Below are positions 51,455 through 61,100 of a stretch of DNA of 64,000 nt, piece after piece. This stretch comes from Bradyrhizobium guangxiense (GTDB lineage Bacteria > Pseudomonadota > Alphaproteobacteria > Rhizobiales > Xanthobacteraceae): positions 1,146,501-1,210,500 of the forward strand of contig NZ_CP022219.1 in the NCBI RefSeq assembly GCF_004114915.1, given 5' to 3'. The first letter of the stretch is position 1; each line of letters begins with the position of its first letter. The notes under the pieces were generated by a model. The model searched no databases and was not told the origin of the DNA. It worked only from the letters and a program-made list of their open reading frames with translations. The translations under genes and the position numbers were made by a program.

Positions 51455-52542
51455 GCGGGACTGCGCACCAGCCGGGCGTCGCCTACGACGGGTCGTTCGT
51501 TCCGTCGGTCCAGGGGCTTCGCGGCATTGCGGCGCTCAGCGTGCTGATGGATCATTTCTACGACATGCCGAAGGGCGGCGTGTACGACATGCCGGATCCC
51601 GGATTCCTGCCGTCGCTCTGGCCCTGGCTGCAGTCGGTGATCAACGTCGGCGGGCATGGTGTCGAGCTGTTCTTCATGATCAGCGGCTTCCTGATTCCGG
51701 CGAGCTTGGTGCGGCACGGGTCGCTGCCGCGGTTCTTCTTCGATCGCGTCCTGCGCATCATGCCGGTGTTCGTCGTCCTGCATCTGGCGCTGTTCGCGAT
51801 AGGTCCGATCGTCGCTTACAAGTTCTTCCGTGGGATCGATCTGACCAGCTATCTCGGGATCTTCGCGGCCAATCTGTTCTTCGTGCAGGACGCGCTCGGC
51901 CTGCCCATTGCCCAGCAGAATGCCTGGACGCTGACCTATGAGTGGGCGTTCTACATCTGGTTTGCCGCGACGTTTTCGATGCTGCGCATCGGCGGCAAGT
52001 TGCTGGCCGCGCCCTTGATCCTGCTCGGCATCGCCTGCCTCCTGCATTGGCCGATCACGGCGTTCTTCTGCATCGGCATGCTATTTAGTGCGACGGGCTT
52101 TCGTATCTCGATTCCCGGGCGCCTCGGCTTGATCGCTGGCCTTGCTTGCGGAGCGGCGATGTATGCGAGCCTGGTGTTGTTTCACCCGTTCGTGGGGCTC
52201 CTTCCCGGCTTCCTGCTGTTCGGCATGGTGCTTGCTCCGGAGTCGGGCCTCGGCAAGGCTCTGAGTGCGCCGGCCCTGCAGTATGTCGGCAAGATCAGCT
52301 ACAGCCTTTATCTCGTGCATCCCTTCGTGCTGTTCCCCTTGCAGGTGATCGGCCTGAAGCTGGTCGCCGCCGGCGTCGATCGCTGGCTGCTGTGGGCTGC
52401 CTTTATCGGACTCGGGCTGGTGATGTCACTGGTCGCGAGCGCGATCAGCTATGAGTTGATCGAGGTGAGGCTGAGGCGCCTGTTGGATGGTGCGATCCGC
52501 GGTATGTTCTTTCGGCCGCTCAAGATCGGGCAATCGGTTTGA
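51451..52542 (+). CDS. Acyltransferase 3 family membrane O-acyltransferase
   Basis: A 363-residue protein from GTG 51451, which overlaps the previous stop; the frame extends far upstream in the shadow of the preceding gene and that part is not expected to be translated. VQGLRGIAALSVLMDHFYD is span 1; FFFDRVLRIMPVFVVLH is the R-x-x-R-I-x-P loop; NAWTLTYEWAFYIWF has the W-T-L-x-x-E motif. Two acyltransferases in tandem suggest two acyl sites or acyl types on the polymer. Confidence 0.9.
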   Translation: MSGTAHQPGVAYDGSFVPSVQGLRGIAALSVLMDHFYDMPKGGVYDMPDPGFLPSLWPWLQSVINVGGHGVELFFMISGFLIPASLVRHGSLPRFFFDRVLRIMPVFVVLHLALFAIGPIVAYKFFRGIDLTSYLGIFAANLFFVQDALGLPIAQQNAWTLTYEWAFYIWFAATFSMLRIGGKLLAAPLILLGIACLLHWPITAFFCIGMLFSATGFRISIPGRLGLIAGLACGAAMYASLVLFHPFVGLLPGFLLFGMVLAPESGLGKALSAPALQYVGKISYSLYLVHPFVLFPLQVIGLKLVAAGVDRWLLWAAFIGLGLVMSLVASAISYELIEVRLRRLLDGAIRGMFFRPLKIGQSV

Positions 52543-52563
52543 CGGTCCGCGCGCTGGTCGCGG

Positions 52564-53724
52564 TCAGCTCACGGTACGGCCGGCGAGCTTGTGATAGGGT
52601 CCCAGCAGCTGCTCGGCGATGCGGTCCCAGTTCAAGAGACTGGCCGCTGTCTGCCGCGCGCCATCGGTCAAGGTCGCCGCAAGCGGCTTTGAGGTCAGCA
52701 CGCGTTCGAGTGCATCGGCCAGTGCAGTGGCATCGCCGGGAGGCACCAGAAGTCCGTTGACGCCGTCTGTCACGACGTCGGGAATGCCGCCAGTCGCGCT
52801 GGCAACGACGGGACGGCAATTGCCGTAGGCGGATGCAAGCACGCCGCTCTGCGTTGCATCCTTATAAGGCAACGCGACCACGGTGGCGGATTGAAACAGC
52901 TGTCCGGTATCCGCGGGCGAAATATAGGCATTGATGCTCTTGACGGTCGGCATCGCCTCCATGCGTGCTCCGAGCCGCGTCATCTCGGGGCCGCGGCCGG
53001 CGACGATCGCCTCGTGCGGGACACCGCGCCGGACCAACATGTCGATCGCATCGATGAAGACGTCGAGGCCTTTGTAAGCCCACATCCGTCCAAAGAACAG
53101 AATACGCGCGGCCTCGGGCGTGGCGATCGCGCCCGAAGCCGGCGGAACCATGAGCACGCCGTGCATGCTGGAAACCGTGTGGCCCTTGAAGTTGGGCGAA
53201 GCGCGGCGAAAATCGGCAATACAGCTTTCGCCGTGCGTGGTGACGACTGACGCAGCCGCGCGCATGCGCTCGCGCCAAGCATCTTCACGAGGCGAGGTGC
53301 CGGAGCCGCCCTCCGAATGCGGAATTGCATCGTGAACCGTCAGCACCAGGGGAATGCCAAGTGGGCGGAGAAGTTGGATCAACTGTGACGTGTAGATCTC
53401 TGGAACTTCGTGACAATGAATCACGTCCGGACGAAACGATATTATGTCGAGGAAGGACGCGGGAATGCCGAGCACGCCGCCGCCACGGCGCAGGCTCATG
53501 TTGCGGATCCGGGTCTCGAAGGGCGCCTCGACAGCGATATCGGCAAGTTCCCACTGCTGGTTCGCGTCCTTGCGGTTGAGCACGAGGCGGACGTCGCAAT
53601 GATGCGCCAATCCTGATGCGAGCCGGTAGGAGTATTCCGCAAAATGCGGTGCATAGATGGCCACACGCAAGCGCTTGGAGTGATGGAGAGAACGCGGAGC
53701 GGGCGAACTTATCAAGGCATCCAT
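52564..53724 (-). CDS. GT4 family glycosyltransferase
   Basis: A 386-residue GT-B protein. [21 protein letters not shown] is the first strand; [12 protein letters not shown] and [13 protein letters not shown] are acceptor-domain motifs; [20 protein letters not shown] begins the donor domain; [24 protein letters not shown] takes the place of the usual E-x7-E region, and [17 protein letters not shown] follows. The S-G-V variant is found in a GT4 subset. Opposite to its neighbours; it may add a side-chain or terminal sugar. Confidence 0.88.
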   Translation of the reverse strand: MDALISSPAPRSLHHSKRLRVAIYAPHFAEYSYRLASGLAHHCDVRLVLNRKDANQQWELADIAVEAPFETRIRNMSLRRGGGVLGIPASFLDIISFRPDVIHCHEVPEIYTSQLIQLLRPLGIPLVLTVHDAIPHSEGGSGTSPREDAWRERMRAAASVVTTHGESCIADFRRASPNFKGHTVSSMHGVLMVPPASGAIATPEAARILFFGRMWAYKGLDVFIDAIDMLVRRGVPHEAIVAGRGPEMTRLGARMEAMPTVKSINAYISPADTGQLFQSATVVALPYKDATQSGVLASAYGNCRPVVASATGGIPDVVTDGVNGLLVPPGDATALADALERVLTSKPLAATLTDGARQTAASLLNWDRIAEQLLGPYHKLAGRTVS

Positions 53725-53951
53725 TTTGCATCACTTCGCAAAGGTTGATTGGAGTGTAGTCCACGATTTGAACTCACTTCCACTCTAAATCTTAATCGTG
53801 ACGGCGCTCATGCGATTGCCATCACTCCGTCGTAATGTCGCGAGCATTCAGTTCTCCGCCGTGATCGGAGAGGACGATGTCGCGGCACTGCGTCTCACAT
53901 GGTCTACTCCGTGATTGTGGTTAGATCTGTCGGAATTGGGTCGAATTGTTG
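53725..53951. promoter_or_regulatory. Divergent promoter region
   Basis: A 227-base gap between the minus-strand GT4 and the plus-strand flippase. No shared repeat was found. A TCTAAATCTTAATCG stretch near 53784 may be promoter DNA for the GT4. Confidence 0.35.
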
Positions 53952-55409
53952 ATGAGCGTCATGCGAGGCAAACAGCATCAGGTCGTGGTGGCGTTGTTTT
54001 GGTCGCTCGCCCAAAATTGGGGCGGCCGCGCATTGTCGTTCGTGCTGTTCCTCGTGCTGGCGCGGCTGCTCAATCCCGCCGATTTCGGTCTTGCCGCGCT
54101 GGTCGCCTTCATCCTGCTGCTGTTGAGCTCAATCGCGGAATTCGGCTTCGGTGATGCCTTGATCCAGCGGCGGACGCTCGAGCCCGCCGATGTGACGCTG
54201 CCCTTCTTCTGCTCGTTCGCAGCCTCAATGCTGCTGGCCGTCCTGATTGCGCTGCTCGCGATCCATATCGAGCGTTGGCTCGACGTGAAGGGGTTCGCGC
54301 CGCTGCTCACCGCCGCCAGTCTCTCGCTTCCGATCGGGACAGCGACCCTGTTCCAGGAGGCGCTCTACAAGCGCCAGATGGATTTTCGCGTGCTTGCAGT
54401 CAGGACCATGGTGGCAACTGCCGCGTCCGGCGTCGTTGGCATTGCCTGCGCCTATGCCGGGTTTGGCGCCCTTAGCCTCGTAATTCAGGTGGTTGTTCAG
54501 AGCGCGATCAGCGGTTTGTGGCTCTGGAGCCAACCGCGATGGCTGCCGATGCGCGGTTACTCTCTGAGGAGCTTTCGCGAGCTCTCGGGCTACAGCATCC
54601 ATGTCGTGCTGAACAGGCTGCTGGACTTCGCCATCGTGCGGACGATCGACATGATCATCCTGTCGCTGTATGGCGTCGCGGCTCTTGGCATCTACACGGT
54701 CGGTGCGAGAGTCTATATCATCCTGATGCAGTTGCTGACCCAGGCGGTCATGGACGTCGCGCTGAGCGCATTGTCCAAGATTGCGCACGAGCGGGACCGC
54801 ATCGCAGGTGCCTATCTGCGCAGCGTCAGTCTCGGCGCGCTGATCGGATCTCCGATCTTCGTGCTCCTCGCAGCGATCGCGCCGGAGTTCTCGTTGCTGC
54901 TGTTTGGCGCCAAGTGGGGCGGCAGCGAAGCCGTGATGCGGCCGTTGATGCTGATCGGCGCGGTGCAGACGGTGCAGTTCGTCAACAGCGCCTATTTTGG
55001 CGCCCTGGGCAAGCCGAACTACGTCTTTGGGCTCAACATCCTCAAATTCTGTACGGTCGTGCCGGCGATGTTCGTGCTTCCGTCGCGCGACATCGGTCAA
55101 TTGGCCGCGATCTTCGCGTTCTCGCAGCTCGTGGTAACGCCCGTGACCTTCGCGCTGGCGCTCCGACTGCTGGGCTTGAGCTGGGGCCAGTTCCTGCGTC
55201 CCATTGCGGGCTGCCTTTGCGCCATCGTGCTGGCCTACGGCGCGGTCGTGCTGTGTCGGGAGGCGACGCCGGGCATGAACCCCTACTTGCGGATTGGACT
55301 GCTGTCGTCCTGCTTTGGAGTGACCTATCTGACGGGCATTCTGCTGTTCTGGCGGAAGCAGGTCCTTTCCTTGATTGATTTCGTCGTGAAGCGCGGTGCG
55401 ACCGCTTGA
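53952..55409 (+). CDS. Wzx-type polysaccharide flippase (MOP superfamily)
   Basis: A 485-residue protein from ATG 53952 (the frame is open to TTG 53946). About 12-14 spans; VVVALFWSLAQNWGGRALSFV and LVLARLLNPADFGLAALVAF match the N-terminal signature of the WzxC/polysaccharide-synthase family, as does DALIQRRTLEPADV. It should flip lipid-linked repeat units to the periplasm. The end overlaps the open frame of the pyruvyl transferase, and their spacing suggests one operon. Confidence 0.93.
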   Translation: MSVMRGKQHQVVVALFWSLAQNWGGRALSFVLFLVLARLLNPADFGLAALVAFILLLLSSIAEFGFGDALIQRRTLEPADVTLPFFCSFAASMLLAVLIALLAIHIERWLDVKGFAPLLTAASLSLPIGTATLFQEALYKRQMDFRVLAVRTMVATAASGVVGIACAYAGFGALSLVIQVVVQSAISGLWLWSQPRWLPMRGYSLRSFRELSGYSIHVVLNRLLDFAIVRTIDMIILSLYGVAALGIYTVGARVYIILMQLLTQAVMDVALSALSKIAHERDRIAGAYLRSVSLGALIGSPIFVLLAAIAPEFSLLLFGAKWGGSEAVMRPLMLIGAVQTVQFVNSAYFGALGKPNYVFGLNILKFCTVVPAMFVLPSRDIGQLAAIFAFSQLVVTPVTFALALRLLGLSWGQFLRPIAGCLCAIVLAYGAVVLCREATPGMNPYLRIGLLSSCFGVTYLTGILLFWRKQVLSLIDFVVKRGATA

Positions 55410-55428
55410 TGAAGACGAGGAGAATGTC

Positions 55429-56790
55429 GTGAAGCAATTGATCCCGGTACCCGTACGCAGGCAGCTCCGAGGCTGGCTCAACAGCGCGAAGAATACGCAG
55501 TTGGCGCTCGATCTGCTCGAGCTGCGTCGGTGGCAGATCGCGCGGAAAGACGTCGGCGTCAACACCGCGCCGCGTAACAATCCGCGCCGGCTGGTCGTTC
55601 TTCCCTCCGATCCCTGGAGCGTCCATCAGTCGCGCGGCGATGAGGCCATGATCGAAGCGGCCACCGGGGAGCTGAAGCGAACCTATCCGGATCTTGAGGT
55701 CTACATCGTCACCGCGACGGCGGCGGCCAGCGCGGACGTGCGCGCGATGGGCTTCAAGCCGCTCGAGCTCTGGAGGCTGCCGTTCTCCTACGAGACGGTG
55801 GCGCAGGAGCTGTCGCTTACCAAGCCCGATTTCGGGCTCGTTCTGGGGGCCGATGTGCTCGACGGCTACTATTCGCCGGTGGATGCCGCGCGCATGCTGC
55901 TCGTTGCCGATCTGATGGCCGCGTTCGGTGCCAAGGTCAGCGTGCTCGGCTTCAGTTTCAACTCCCGACCCGCGAAAGCGCTGCGCGAGGTGTTCCGACT
56001 GCTGGATCCGGGCGTGGTCCTGAACCTGCGCGATGCGATATCGCTGCAGCGATTCGACGATTTCGCCCGAAAACGCGCCCATCTGGTCGCCGATGCGGCG
56101 TTCATGCTGACGCCGCGGGCGGATACCGCCGCAGTGAAGCAGATCGCAGCGGCGATCACGCGGCAGCGCGAGCAGGGTCGCAAGGTCTTCGTCTTCAACA
56201 TCCATCCGATGTTGTTCAAGAAGCCGGAGCCGGCCAAGCTGCGGCAGATGATAGAGCTCGCGGCACGTGCCATGGAGCGGCTGTCGCGCGAGAACAATGC
56301 GAGCTGGTTGTTGCTGGCGCATGACTACCGCCCCGAGATCGCCGACGACAACTGCCTGCGGCCGCTGGCCGACCGCCTCATGCCCGCGCTCGGCGATCAC
56401 CTGCATCATGTCGATCAGGCGTTATCGGCTGGCGAGATCAAGGCCGTCGTCGGTCTGGTCGACGGCGTGATCACCGGCCGCATGCATCTGGCGATTGCGG
56501 CGCTGGGGCAGGGAACGCCGGTCGCTGCGATCACCTATCAGGATAAGTTCCAGGGCCTGTTCGCACACTTCGACGTCAGCGAGTCGCTGTTGCTGTCGCC
56601 GGCGCAGTTCCTCGTTGGTGACAGTTTCCAGAAGTTCCTGCTGCACTTCCTCGGTGCGCACGACTCCGTCCGCCAGCAGGTCCGTCAGGCGCTGCCGGGC
56701 GTCATGGAGGCGTCCCGCGCCAACATTGCACCCCTGCTGGGCGAGAGCGCGATGCGGAGGGTGCCGGCGGCCGACGGTAAGGTCGCCTGA
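55429..56790 (+). CDS. Polysaccharide pyruvyl transferase
   Basis: A 453-residue protein from GTG 55429, with GAGGAGA upstream; a longer frame begins at 55396. HQSRGDEAMIEAATGELKR is the N-terminal G-D-E/N-x-[AM] motif, and VVGLVDGVITGRMHLAIAALGQGTP is the C-terminal [SG]-R-x-H-x-x-x-x-A motif of the pyruvyl transferase family (CsaB, ExoV, WcaK). It transfers the pyruvyl group of phosphoenolpyruvate to make a ketal on a sugar, adding negative charge. Acts with the flippase gene before it. Confidence 0.92.
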   Translation: MKQLIPVPVRRQLRGWLNSAKNTQLALDLLELRRWQIARKDVGVNTAPRNNPRRLVVLPSDPWSVHQSRGDEAMIEAATGELKRTYPDLEVYIVTATAAASADVRAMGFKPLELWRLPFSYETVAQELSLTKPDFGLVLGADVLDGYYSPVDAARMLLVADLMAAFGAKVSVLGFSFNSRPAKALREVFRLLDPGVVLNLRDAISLQRFDDFARKRAHLVADAAFMLTPRADTAAVKQIAAAITRQREQGRKVFVFNIHPMLFKKPEPAKLRQMIELAARAMERLSRENNASWLLLAHDYRPEIADDNCLRPLADRLMPALGDHLHHVDQALSAGEIKAVVGLVDGVITGRMHLAIAALGQGTPVAAITYQDKFQGLFAHFDVSESLLLSPAQFLVGDSFQKFLLHFLGAHDSVRQQVRQALPGVMEASRANIAPLLGESAMRRVPAADGKVA

Positions 56791-56817
56791 ATACCTCTTG
56801 TCTCATCGGCAGGGCGG

Positions 56818-57945
56818 TCAGTTGGCTGCCCGCTCGGTGGTGTCGAAACCCATGGACGTCTCGGCGGTGGCCATCTGAACCTTGCGCGAGGCAGGGACGC
56901 CGGTGTCGGCCCAGCGATTGATGAGGCGCCGCGCGGGATTCTCGAAATAGGCGTAGGTGCGGTCTGCGATGACGGTCAGGACCGCACAGCACGCCAGGGC
57001 GAAGAGGCCAAACTGATCGGGCCGCAGTCCCAGCCAGATCCACAACGGCTTGAACACGGCGATGAGGACGGCATCGTGCAGCATGTAGATCGCATATGAG
57101 GTGTTGCCGAGCCTGCCAAGCAGGCGAGCGCCCGGAAACTGCTTGAAGGCGCTTTCGCCGACTGCGGTGAGCAGGATGGCGCAGGAGAACAGCAGGATGG
57201 CGAGGTCCGGCTTGGCGAAGATGTTGAGGACGAGCACGGAGAGGCCGAACAGGCCGATGCCGGCAAAGATCATCCGCTTGTGGCGGTAGGGATGCGACAT
57301 GCGGAAGAGAATGGCGAGCAGGATTCCGTTCAGGAAGCTCGGCAGCGCACGGAGCATCCCGTAGTCGAAATTGGCGCCATACATCTGCGACCGTTCCTGC
57401 CAGATCGGCAAATGGCCGTGGGCGAGGACCAGGTAGAGCGCTGCCACGACCACGCCGAGCACGACCGGCTGGACCTTGCGCGCAAACAGCATCAACAGCG
57501 GAAAGACCAGATAGCAGAAGAACTCGGCGCTGATCGACCAGGATGGCGAGTTGAAGCTGAGGTGATCGGTGACGCCCCAGGCCTGCAGCAGCAGAATATT
57601 GTACAGGAAATCCAGCGGCGTCGAGCGGGCCGTGCGCTCCAGGCCGACGCCGATCAGCACGACGAAGATGAGCAGGCTCAGCAGGTGCAGCGGATAGATC
57701 CGCGCAATACGCCGGATCATGAAGCGGGAATAGGCGGCCACGCCACGCGCGTCGGACGGATAGGAATAGGAGATGACGAAGCCCGACAGGATGAAGAACA
57801 TGTCCACGAACAGGCCATAGGACCCGTTCCAGGCCGGCGAAATGCCCGTGTCGATCAGCTTCAGGTGGAAGATGAAGACCCCGAGCGCGGCGACGAAGCG
57901 GTAGAAGTCGAGAACGACGAAACGTCTTGCTTCACTGGCTTCCAT
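56818..57945 (-). CDS. Acyltransferase 3 family membrane O-acyltransferase
   Basis: A 375-residue protein from ATG 57945, which has GAGG upstream; the frame extends to 58002. FVVLDFYRFVAALGVFIFHL is span 1 (R and H); MIRRIARIYPLHLLSLL is the R-R-x-x-R-I-Y-P loop; SPSWSISAEFFCYLVFP is the S-I-S-x-E motif. Fifth member of this family in the window. It runs convergent with the pyruvyl transferase gene. Confidence 0.93.
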   Translation of the reverse strand: MEASEARRFVVLDFYRFVAALGVFIFHLKLIDTGISPAWNGSYGLFVDMFFILSGFVISYSYPSDARGVAAYSRFMIRRIARIYPLHLLSLLIFVVLIGVGLERTARSTPLDFLYNILLLQAWGVTDHLSFNSPSWSISAEFFCYLVFPLLMLFARKVQPVVLGVVVAALYLVLAHGHLPIWQERSQMYGANFDYGMLRALPSFLNGILLAILFRMSHPYRHKRMIFAGIGLFGLSVLVLNIFAKPDLAILLFSCAILLTAVGESAFKQFPGARLLGRLGNTSYAIYMLHDAVLIAVFKPLWIWLGLRPDQFGLFALACCAVLTVIADRTYAYFENPARRLINRWADTGVPASRKVQMATAETSMGFDTTERAAN

Positions 57946-58174
57946 CGGGCCTCGGTGTCCTTGCGCGGTTCGTCTCTCTTCTAGAGACGAATTGTGACGC
58001 AAGTTCGCACCCGCGCCGGCCGATGCGGCGCAATCGCGGCAGTCCGTCCGAATTCATGGGAGCCATCCAATTGCGGATGGCGGTCGGCCTCTGCTCAGCG
58101 AGGAGGCAAGCGCCCAACAAATGAACGGGGCCGGGACGTTGCGAGGTCCCGGCCCCCAAGCGATGCCGCCGTGA
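57946..58174. other. Spacer between minus-strand genes
   Basis: A 229-base region that contains the terminator of the RTX gene (58127-58156) and the leader of the acyltransferase gene. No ORF supported. Confidence 0.4.
58127..58156 (-). terminator. Terminator hairpin of the RTX glycosidase gene
   Basis: GGGGCCGGGAC and GTCCCGGCCCC make a perfect 11-base stem with an 8-base loop, 18 bases after the stop; on the minus strand it is followed by GTTCATTTGTTG. Confidence 0.75.
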
Positions 58175-61100
58175 TCAGACGAACACGAAGTCGTGGCTGG
58201 GCAGGCTGGGGACATAGACGTTCTTCAGCAGGATCGAGTCGGTGGCCGAGAACGTGATCAGCGCGTTGGTGCCGGACTGCGTGATTTGCAGGTGGCTATA
58301 GTCCGCAGCCAGCAGCTTCGAGATTGCGATCGTGTCGTGGGTCGTCGCGTCACCGGCCTGGAAGTTGAGGACCTGATCCTGGCCGTGGTTGTAGGCGATG
58401 GTGGTCGAGCTTGGCGCAGCCGAGAACACATCGTTGCCGGCCCCGCCCTGGATCGTCACGCCGTTGGCGACGGCCGTGACATTGTGGGTGCCGTCGGTCT
58501 TGGTCTGATCGAAGAACTGCAGCGCGCTGGCGCTGTTGTAGTTCTCGTGCTGCGTGGTGCCGGTCTGTCCGTTGAAGTTGAACAGGAAGACGTCCTTCGA
58601 GCCGTCGGTGTTGTTGGCGATCTCCTGGGTCTTGTTGCCGGCGCTGTCGTAGATGTCGGTCAGCTTGCTGCCGTCGTCATGGATGACCTGAGTATAGTCC
58701 AGAGTGCCGTCGGCGTGGGTCCGGGTGAGCTCGACCAGCTTGCCCGAGGCATCGAGGTGCTGATGCTGCGTGGTGTAGGACTGCCCGGTGACGTTGTAGT
58801 TCCAATTGTCCGAGGTGCCGTCGGCGTTCTTGATATAGGCGGCGGTCTTCACGCCGCCCGTATAGACGGTCGTGGAGTTGTAGCCGTCGCTCTTGGTCGT
58901 GACCTCGCTGGTGATGACGCCGTTGGCGTCGTACCAGTCGGAGGTCTTGGTGCCGTCGGCGCTCTGCGCCAGCGTGAAGGCCAGGCTGTCGTCGGCGTGC
59001 GTGCGCACGATGTGGGTGAGGAATCCGGTCGAATCGTAGGTGTCGTGCTCGTTGGTGTAGGTCTGGCCGACGACGTTGAACTGGAAGACGTCCTTCGACC
59101 CATCGGCGTGGTAGTCGGTCTCCGTCTTCTTGACGCCTAACGCATCGTAGTTGGTGACCACGCTGCTGCCGTCGCTGTTGACGGTTTGGGTGTAGTCGAG
59201 CGAGTTATCGGCATGCCAGCGGATCACCTCGGTGGTCTGGCCGGACGGATCGAGGTGCTGGTACTGCGTGGTATAGCTCTGACCGGTGATGTTGTAGCTA
59301 TAGTTGTCGTGGCTCATGTCGGCGTTGGTGATGTAAGCCGCGGTCTTCACGCCGTTGGTGTACACCGTGGTCGAGCTGTAACCGCTCGCTTTCTCGAGGA
59401 CCTCGCTGGTGAGTACGCCGCTGGCATCGTACCAATCCGTCGTCTTGGTCCCGTCGGCGCTCTGCACCAGCTTGAATGCCATGCTGCCGTCGGCGTGCTT
59501 TCGAATCAGCGTGGTGAGGAAGCCGGTCGCATCGTAGATGTCGTGCTCGGTCGTGTAGGTCTGGCCGGTGATGTTGAAGAGGAAGACGTCCTTGCTGCCG
59601 TCGGCGTGATAGTCGGTTTCCTTCGTCCGCGTTCCGGCGGCGTCGTAGTTGGTGACGACGCTGCTGCCGTCACTGTTGATGACCTGGGTATAGTCGAGCG
59701 TGCCATCGGCATGCTTGCGGGTCACGGCGGTGATCTTACCCGTGGGATCGACGTGCTGGATCAGCGTGGTGTAGCTCTGACCGGTGATGCCGTAGGCATA
59801 ATTGTCCTGGCTGCCATCGGCATTCTTCACATAGGCGTTGGTCTTGACGCCGTTGCTGTAGAGCGTGGTCGAGGTGAAGCCATCGGCCTTCTGGACCACC
59901 TCGCTGGTGAGGCTGCCGGCCGCATTGTACCAATCGGTCGTCTTGGTGCCGTCGGTGGTCTGAACCAGCTTGAAGGCGAGACTGCCGTCGCCATGCAAGC
60001 GCGTCAGGCTGGTGAGGAAGCCGGTCGCATCGTAGATGTCGTGCTCGGTCGTGTAGGTCTGGCCCGTGATGTTGTAGGTCCAGACATCCTTGCTGTGATC
60101 GGCATGATAGGTGGTCGTGACCAGCTTGACGCCCGTGGCGCTATAGGTGGTGATCACGCTGCTGCCGTCGCTGTTGAAGACCTGCGTCGAGTCCAGCGAG
60201 CCGTCGGCATGGCTGCGGGTCACCGAGGTGACCTTTCCGGAAGCATCGAGGTGCTGAACCTGGGTGGTGAAGCTCTTGCCGGTGATGCCGTAGGTATAGT
60301 TGTCTTGCGAGCCGTCGGCATTCTTGACGTAGGCGGCGGTCTTCACGCCGCTGGTGTAGAGCGTGGTGGAGTAATAGCCGTCGGACTTCTGCACGACTTC
60401 GCTCAGAAGGGTTCCGGCCGTGTTGTAGGTGTCGGTGGTCCTGGTTGCGTCGGTGCCGACATGAACGAATTTCGTCTTCACGCCGCCGGTATAGCTGATC
60501 AGGTCCTTGGAGCCGTCGGTGTAGGCGACGGTGGTCGAGGTCGGCTGCCCGCTCGAATTCAGGCCGGTGTCCGATTTCGACAGAAGCGCTCCGCTGGCGT
60601 TGTAGGTCTTCGTGCTGCTCCAGGTCGCGGCCGCGTTCGTCACCGAGAACGAGTAGCCGCCCTGGATCTTGGAGAGGGCGCTGCCGTAATGGGCGATGAT
60701 GTAGTCCATGGTCGCCTTCGAGGCGACCGGCAGCACGTGCGAGTCGGTCAGCGTGATGGTCTGCAGCGCCGTCGACTCGCTCAGGTCGGACAGCTGCGGC
60801 ACGATCTCGGCAGCGGTGCCGCTGACGCTGGTCCTCGTGTCCGGCGGCGTCGGTTCGGTCGCGGGCGCGTCGATCTCGATGATCAGCGGGTGATCGCTGA
60901 CCGGAATCGTGATCGTGCTGACGTCGGTGTAGCTGGCGATCGCCGTGGTTCCCGTCAGCGTGTCATACACCTTCACCGAATGATGCACGCCACCGAGATT
61001 CACCGTGACTGTCTGGGCCGCATTGGACACCTCGGTGTCGGTGGGATCGTTCCAGAGCTTGGGCTCCGCCCATACGACGAGCTCGTAGGCGCCGTTGCTC

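Noticed and set aside
41909-53965. Shared 15-mer GATGAGCGTCATGCG at about 41909 and 53951
   Set aside because: A 15-base match is expected about once by chance in a window of this size, and the second copy is at the start of a coding region.
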